Assembly: GCA_014799645.1 (NCBI GenBank)
Contig: JAAVHQ010000028.1
Coordinates: 1 to 7,949, forward strand
Source: Clostridiales bacterium
GTDB taxonomy: Bacteria > Bacillota > Clostridia > Christensenellales > UBA3700
Reading direction: 5' to 3'
DNA length: 7,949 nt
Under the pieces are notes generated by a model. That model searched no databases. It saw only the letters and a list, made by a program, of their open reading frames with translations, and was not told the origin of the DNA. The translations under genes were made by a program, and so were the position numbers. Below, one piece after another: positions 4,330 to 7,949 of the stretch (the stretch's first letter is position 1; every line of letters starts with the position of its first letter).

Positions 4330-5545
4330 GCAAGAGATAGACAATCTCGAAGAAAAAGACGTGAGCAAGAAAAAGACCGAAGCCAAAAGCGAAATCAAAG
4401 CGGAAAAGAAGAGCGAGAAAAAGGCTGAAAAGAAGTCGGACAAAAAAGACTTAGTAAAGACCGAAAGCAAGAAAAAGCGTAAAAAGAAAAAAGACTCGGT
4501 CACTATCGACGTCAACAAACCTCTTTATTTCGTTAACGACAGCGATATAGAAAACAATCAAGATACGATTATCGGCGTCAAGAATATATATAAATATTTT
4601 GGCAAGACGAAAGTCCTCGGCGGAATTTCTTGCGAAATCAAAAGAGGCGAGAAAGTGGCTATCATCGGACCGTCGGGCAGCGGTAAAAGTACGTTGCTCA
4701 GATGTATGAATTTGCTCGAAGAGCCTACTTTCGGCGAAGTATGGCTTGAAGACAAACTTATCTCCAACATCGACCCATATCTTCACAAAAAGTTGATAAA
4801 GAGCAGTAAAACGTATAAGAAACTCTTAATGGTTGCCTTGAAGGAAGCTCTCAATTTGCCTCCTAAGCAAAAGGCTAATCTCGATGACTTGCAAGCGCAA
4901 GTGCCTGCGGAAAAATTGCAAGAGATATCTGAAAAAGTCATTAGAGAAATCAAATTAGAGGACAAACTCAAAAGGCACGAAGGCAAAGATACCAAAAAGA
5001 TTATCGACGCCTACGACAAGATTCACAACGTCAATATCAACAAGGCAAGACAGCGCGTGGGAATGGTATTCCAGCACTTCAATTTGTTCAACAACCTTAC
5101 GATATTGGAGAATATGATTCTTGCGCCTGTGGAACTTAATCTCAAAAGCAGGAAGAAAGCAACGGAAAAGGCGTTGAAACTCTTGGAAAGGATAGGTCTT
5201 TTGGACAAGAAAGACGAATATCCGTCAAAACTTTCGGGCGGTCAGAAGCAAAGGGTAGCAATCGCAAGAGCGCTCGTAATGGACCCCGAAGTAATGTTGT
5301 TTGACGAACCGACCTCCGCGCTCGATCCCGAAATGGTAGGCGAGGTGCTTTCCTTGATAAAGGAACTTGCAGACGAGGGTATGACGATGGTTTTCGTCAC
5401 GCACGAGATGAATTTCGCAAAAGAAGTCGCCAATAGAGTGCTATTCCTCGACGGCGGAGAAATCGTCGAAGAAAACACGCCGCTTTTGTTGTTCGGCAAT
5501 CCTGAAAACGAGCGTCTTAAAGACTTTTTATCAAAAGTATTGTAA
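4316..5545 (+). CDS. Amino-acid ABC importer ATPase with N-terminal tail and internal insertion
   Basis: This 409-residue protein is the ATP-hydrolysing subunit of the importer; GlnQ/HisP relatives have about 240-260 residues. All motifs are intact: Walker A GPSGSGKST (118-126), Q-loop Q253 in VFQHFNLF, signature LSGGQ (306-310), Walker B with D330 and E331, D-loop SALD (334-337) and switch H363. The excess length lies in two places. Residues 1 to about 82 are a Lys/Glu-rich, low-complexity tail. Residues about 150-236 are a charged, probably helical segment between Walker A and the Q-loop; the K124-to-Q253 distance is 129 residues against roughly 45-55 in relatives. The gene starts with GTG, overlaps the permease by 14 bases and is followed by a strong terminator, so it ends the operon. 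It is likely cytoplasmic and bound to the permease EAA loop. The role of the extra parts is unknown. Confidence 0.95.
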   Translation: MKENKQEIDNLEEKDVSKKKTEAKSEIKAEKKSEKKAEKKSDKKDLVKTESKKKRKKKKDSVTIDVNKPLYFVNDSDIENNQDTIIGVKNIYKYFGKTKVLGGISCEIKRGEKVAIIGPSGSGKSTLLRCMNLLEEPTFGEVWLEDKLISNIDPYLHKKLIKSSKTYKKLLMVALKEALNLPPKQKANLDDLQAQVPAEKLQEISEKVIREIKLEDKLKRHEGKDTKKIIDAYDKIHNVNINKARQRVGMVFQHFNLFNNLTILENMILAPVELNLKSRKKATEKALKLLERIGLLDKKDEYPSKLSGGQKQRVAIARALVMDPEVMLFDEPTSALDPEMVGEVLSLIKELADEGMTMVFVTHEMNFAKEVANRVLFLDGGEIVEENTPLLLFGNPENERLKDFLSKVL

Positions 5546-5552
5546 TTAAAAT

Positions 5553-5579
5553 TGCCCCTTAGCATAGGGGCATTTTTTT
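5553..5579 (+). terminator. Terminator of the ABC importer operon
   Basis: TGCCCCT (5553-5559) and AGGGGCA (5566-5572) form a perfect 7-bp GC-rich stem with a six-base loop, followed by seven T. It begins seven bases after the ATPase stop codon. Confidence 0.95.
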
Positions 5580-5633
5580 ATTGTCTATTTCCATATTTTG
5601 TGCAAAATTCATGCGACTAAATTCTTAAAATTA

Positions 5634-5649
5634 CCGTATACTAATACGG
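5634..5649. promoter_or_regulatory. Inverted repeat upstream of the pflB promoter
   Basis: CCGTAT (5634-5639) and ATACGG (5644-5649) are separated by four bases. After one mismatch two more flanking bases also match. It lies about 34 bases before the -35, a reasonable activator position. It does not match the Rex consensus that often governs fermentation genes. Confidence 0.3.
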
Positions 5650-5682
5650 AAAATAATTATATTAAATTGTTGAGAAAAGCGG

Positions 5683-5711
5683 TTGACAATATACTATATT
5701 TTGTCTATACT
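5683..5711 (+). promoter_or_regulatory. Promoter of pflB
   Basis: TTGACA (5683-5688) and TATACT (5706-5711) have a 17-base spacer, close to sigma-A consensus. The start near 5718 gives a leader of about 60 bases. Confidence 0.88.
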
Positions 5712-5734
5712 TAAAGAGCAATATACAAGATGTA

Positions 5735-5764
5735 GTTGATTTGCCTAAAAACGGCGTAATCGAC
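5735..5764 (+). promoter_or_regulatory. Leader hairpin just before the pflB ribosome site
   Basis: GTTGATTTGCC (5735-5745) can pair with GGCGTAATCGAC (5753-5764) with one mismatch, one bulge and one G-T pair, around a 7-base loop. It ends directly at AAAGGAG (5765-5771). It might protect the mRNA end or affect translation; this is inference. Confidence 0.35.
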
Positions 5765-5778
5765 AAAGGAGAAATCAA

Positions 5779-7949
5779 ATGAAATTCGAGCAATGGAAAG
5801 GTTTCAAAGAAGGCGAGTATCAAGACAAGATTGACGTCAGAGGTTTTATAAATCTCAACTACACGCCTTACGAAGGAGACAAGTCTTTTTTGGCAGGACC
5901 TACGGAGCGTACCAAAAAGGTAATGGAAAAGGTCAACAAACTCTTGAAAAAAGAAATGGACAATGGCGGTGTGCTTGACGTTGATACGGAAAACGTATCC
6001 GGTCTTTTGGCATACGACGCCGGATATATCGACAAAAAGTTGGACATTATCGTTGGATTTCAGACTGACGAGCCTTTGAAGAGAGGAGTAAATCCGTTCG
6101 GCGGTATCCGTATGGCGAGAAGCGCGTGCGAAGCATACGGCTATAAGTTGTCCGACAAGATTGAAGAAAACTTCAAGTATTCCACCACGCACAACGACGG
6201 CGTATTCAGCGTATACACCGACGAAATGAGAATGGCTAGAAAGGTCGGTATTCTCACAGGTCTTCCCGACGGCTACGGCAGAGGACGTATCATAGGCGAT
6301 TACAGAAGAGTTGCGCTGTACGGCGTGGACTATCTTATCGAGCAAAAGATGAAAGATAAGACCGAGTATGGCAAAAACGTCATGACCGAAGACAATATCC
6401 GTACGCTTGAAGAACTTCATCAGCAAATCCAAGCGTTGAACGACCTTAAAGGTATGGCGCAAAAATACGGCTACGATATATCTCAGCCGGCGGGCAACGC
6501 TAAAGAAGCAATTCAATGGTTGTACTTCGGCTATCTTGCCGCAATCAAAGAGCAAAACGGCGCGGCAATGAGCCTTGGCAGAACTTCGACTTTCCTTGAT
6601 ATATATATCCAAAGAGATATAGACAACGGTGTTTTGACGGAAGAGCAGGCGCAAGAACTTATGGATGACTTTGTCATCAAACTCAGACTTTCCAGACAGT
6701 TGCGTACTCCCGAGTACAACGACTTGTTCGGCGGAGACCCGACTTGGACTACGGAAAGCGTGGGCGGTATGTCTATGGACGGCAGAACGCTTGTCACCAA
6801 AAACTCCTTCCGTGTACTCAACACCCTTTACACTTTGGGTAGCGCGCCAGAGCCTAACTTGACTATTTTGTGGTCGGATAAATTGCCTGACAACTTCAAA
6901 AAGTTCTGCGCTCAGGTATCTATCGACACCGATTCAATTCAGTACGAAAACGACGATATAATGCGTCCTATGTACGGCGACGACTACGCGATTGCTTGTT
7001 GCGTATCCGCTATGCAAGTGGGCAAGCAAATGCAATTCTTCGGCGCAAGATGCAACCTTGCAAAACTCTTGCTCTTGACGCTCAACGGCGGTAGAGACGA
7101 GAATATGGGACTTCAAGTTGCTCCCGAAGGCAAGAGATTCGAGGGTAAACTCGATTACAACGAAGTAATGAGCGCATTCGATAAGTACTGCGCATGGATG
7201 AGCCGTCTTTATATCAACACGCTCAACGTAATTCACAGGATGCACGACAAGTATGCTTACGAGAAAATCCAAATGGCTTTGCACGATACCGAGGTCACGA
7301 GATTTATGGCGTGCGGCGTAGCGGGTCTTTCGGTTATAACAGACTCTTTGTCGGCTATTAAGTACGCAGACGTTACACCGATTTACGGCGAAAACGGTCT
7401 TATCGTAGACTTTGATATTAAGGGCGATTTCCCAAAATACGGCAACGACGACGACAGAGTAGACTGCATCGCGGTCGAAATCTTGACCAAGTTCAGTAGC
7501 GAACTTAAAAAGAACGAAACTTATCGCGGTTCTAAGCATACGCTTTCGGCTTTGACAATTACTTCCAACGTAGTTTACGGTAAGAAGACGGGTACTACTC
7601 CCGATGGCAGAAAGAAGGGCGAGCCGTTTGCTCCGGGCGCAAACCCGATGCACAACAGAGAAGTCAGCGGCGCGTTGGCATCGCTCAACTCGGTATCCAA
7701 ACTTCCGTACAACTGTTGCCAAGACGGTATTTCCAACACCTTCTCGATATTGCCAAACGCGCTCGGCGAGAATATGGAAAAGAGAGTTGACAACCTTTCG
7801 GATATGCTCAACGGCTACTTTGAAAACGGCGGTCACCACCTCAACGTAAACGTGCTTGACAGAGAAAAACTCGTCACGGCTATGGAACATCCCGATATGT
7901 ATCCAAACATCACTATCCGTGTTTCCGGTTATGCGGTCAACTTCCACAA
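5779..7949 (+). CDS. pflB: Pyruvate formate-lyase (formate C-acetyltransferase), 3' end cut by the window
   Basis: PflB converts pyruvate and CoA to acetyl-CoA and formate in anaerobic sugar fermentation, in the cytoplasm. The window holds 723 complete codons with no stop. Family landmarks are present in order: GRGRIIGDYRR (167-177), DPTWTTESVGG with substrate-pocket W323, the catalytic pair C407-C408 in YAIACCVSAM, and the glycyl-radical motif RVSGYAVNF with G717. These match E. coli W333, C418-C419 and G734. By comparison with the 760-residue E. coli enzyme only about 20-30 residues are missing. ATG at 5779 has AAAGGAG seven bases upstream, and the N-terminus matches the family. The enzyme needs the radical-SAM activase PflA, usually encoded next door; if present it would lie beyond the right edge. 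The CC pair and close match separate it from glycerol dehydratases and other glycyl-radical enzymes. Confidence 0.98.
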   Translation, partial: MKFEQWKGFKEGEYQDKIDVRGFINLNYTPYEGDKSFLAGPTERTKKVMEKVNKLLKKEMDNGGVLDVDTENVSGLLAYDAGYIDKKLDIIVGFQTDEPLKRGVNPFGGIRMARSACEAYGYKLSDKIEENFKYSTTHNDGVFSVYTDEMRMARKVGILTGLPDGYGRGRIIGDYRRVALYGVDYLIEQKMKDKTEYGKNVMTEDNIRTLEELHQQIQALNDLKGMAQKYGYDISQPAGNAKEAIQWLYFGYLAAIKEQNGAAMSLGRTSTFLDIYIQRDIDNGVLTEEQAQELMDDFVIKLRLSRQLRTPEYNDLFGGDPTWTTESVGGMSMDGRTLVTKNSFRVLNTLYTLGSAPEPNLTILWSDKLPDNFKKFCAQVSIDTDSIQYENDDIMRPMYGDDYAIACCVSAMQVGKQMQFFGARCNLAKLLLLTLNGGRDENMGLQVAPEGKRFEGKLDYNEVMSAFDKYCAWMSRLYINTLNVIHRMHDKYAYEKIQMALHDTEVTRFMACGVAGLSVITDSLSAIKYADVTPIYGENGLIVDFDIKGDFPKYGNDDDRVDCIAVEILTKFSSELKKNETYRGSKHTLSALTITSNVVYGKKTGTTPDGRKKGEPFAPGANPMHNREVSGALASLNSVSKLPYNCCQDGISNTFSILPNALGENMEKRVDNLSDMLNGYFENGGHHLNVNVLDREKLVTAMEHPDMYPNITIRVSGYAVNFH

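Noticed and set aside
5590..5650. Rex operator upstream of pflB
   Set aside because: The short palindromes here do not match the TTGTGAAN4TTCACAA pattern.
5662..6654. Long open frame of 330 codons on the - strand, antisense to pflB
   Set aside because: It is a shadow of the biased codon use of pflB, has no recognisable domain or ribosome site, and pflB on the other strand is certain.
6934..7947. Long open frame of 337 codons on the - strand in the second half of pflB
   Set aside because: It has the same cause: it overlaps the catalytic cysteines and glycyl-radical region of a highly conserved gene and shows no protein-like features of its own.

Overview
This is a low-GC window. It most likely comes from an anaerobic Bacillota (Clostridia-type) chromosome, probably a host-gut lineage. 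The evidence is AT-rich spacers, strong AGGAGG-type ribosome sites, a GTG start, sigma-A-like promoters with 17-base spacers, CCA encoded in every tRNA gene, a yybP-ykoY riboswitch and an oxygen-sensitive pyruvate formate-lyase. The taxonomic placement is inference; no marker gene fixes it.

Layout. Positions 1-614 hold a promoter and five tRNA genes on the + strand (Val-TAC, Gly-GCC, Cys-GCA, Leu-TAA, Pro-CGG), with one terminator inside the cluster and one after it. Positions 555-837 are non-coding. They contain a 21-base exact second copy of the tRNA-Pro 3' end, a 10-base inverted repeat around the terminator, and a hairpin that lies between convergent genes. A DUF3800 protein lies on the - strand (838-1518), behind its own promoter and a leader with a terminator hairpin. 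On the + strand follow a promoter, a manganese-sensing yybP-ykoY riboswitch with a visible terminator/antiterminator switch, and mntP, the Mn2+ exporter it should control.

After an AT-rich spacer with palindromes and an extended -10 promoter comes a three-gene polar amino-acid ABC importer operon (2782-5545): lipoprotein receptor, permease and ATPase, closed by a strong terminator. The window ends inside pflB (5779 to the edge), cut just after the glycyl-radical motif.

The main result is the importer. Its receptor has the halves of a normal type II amino-acid-binding protein in swapped order. The part that normally follows the first hinge comes first, directly after the lipobox. The part that normally starts the mature protein comes last. 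Joining the C-terminus back to the N-terminus restores the usual family order, so this reads as a natural circular permutation rather than a broken gene. The partner ATPase is also unusual: it has a Lys/Glu-rich N-terminal tail of about 80 residues and an extra segment of about 85 residues between Walker A and the Q-loop, while all catalytic motifs are intact. The permease looks ordinary. Together they suggest a remodelled amino-acid importer. Its substrate cannot be read from the sequence.
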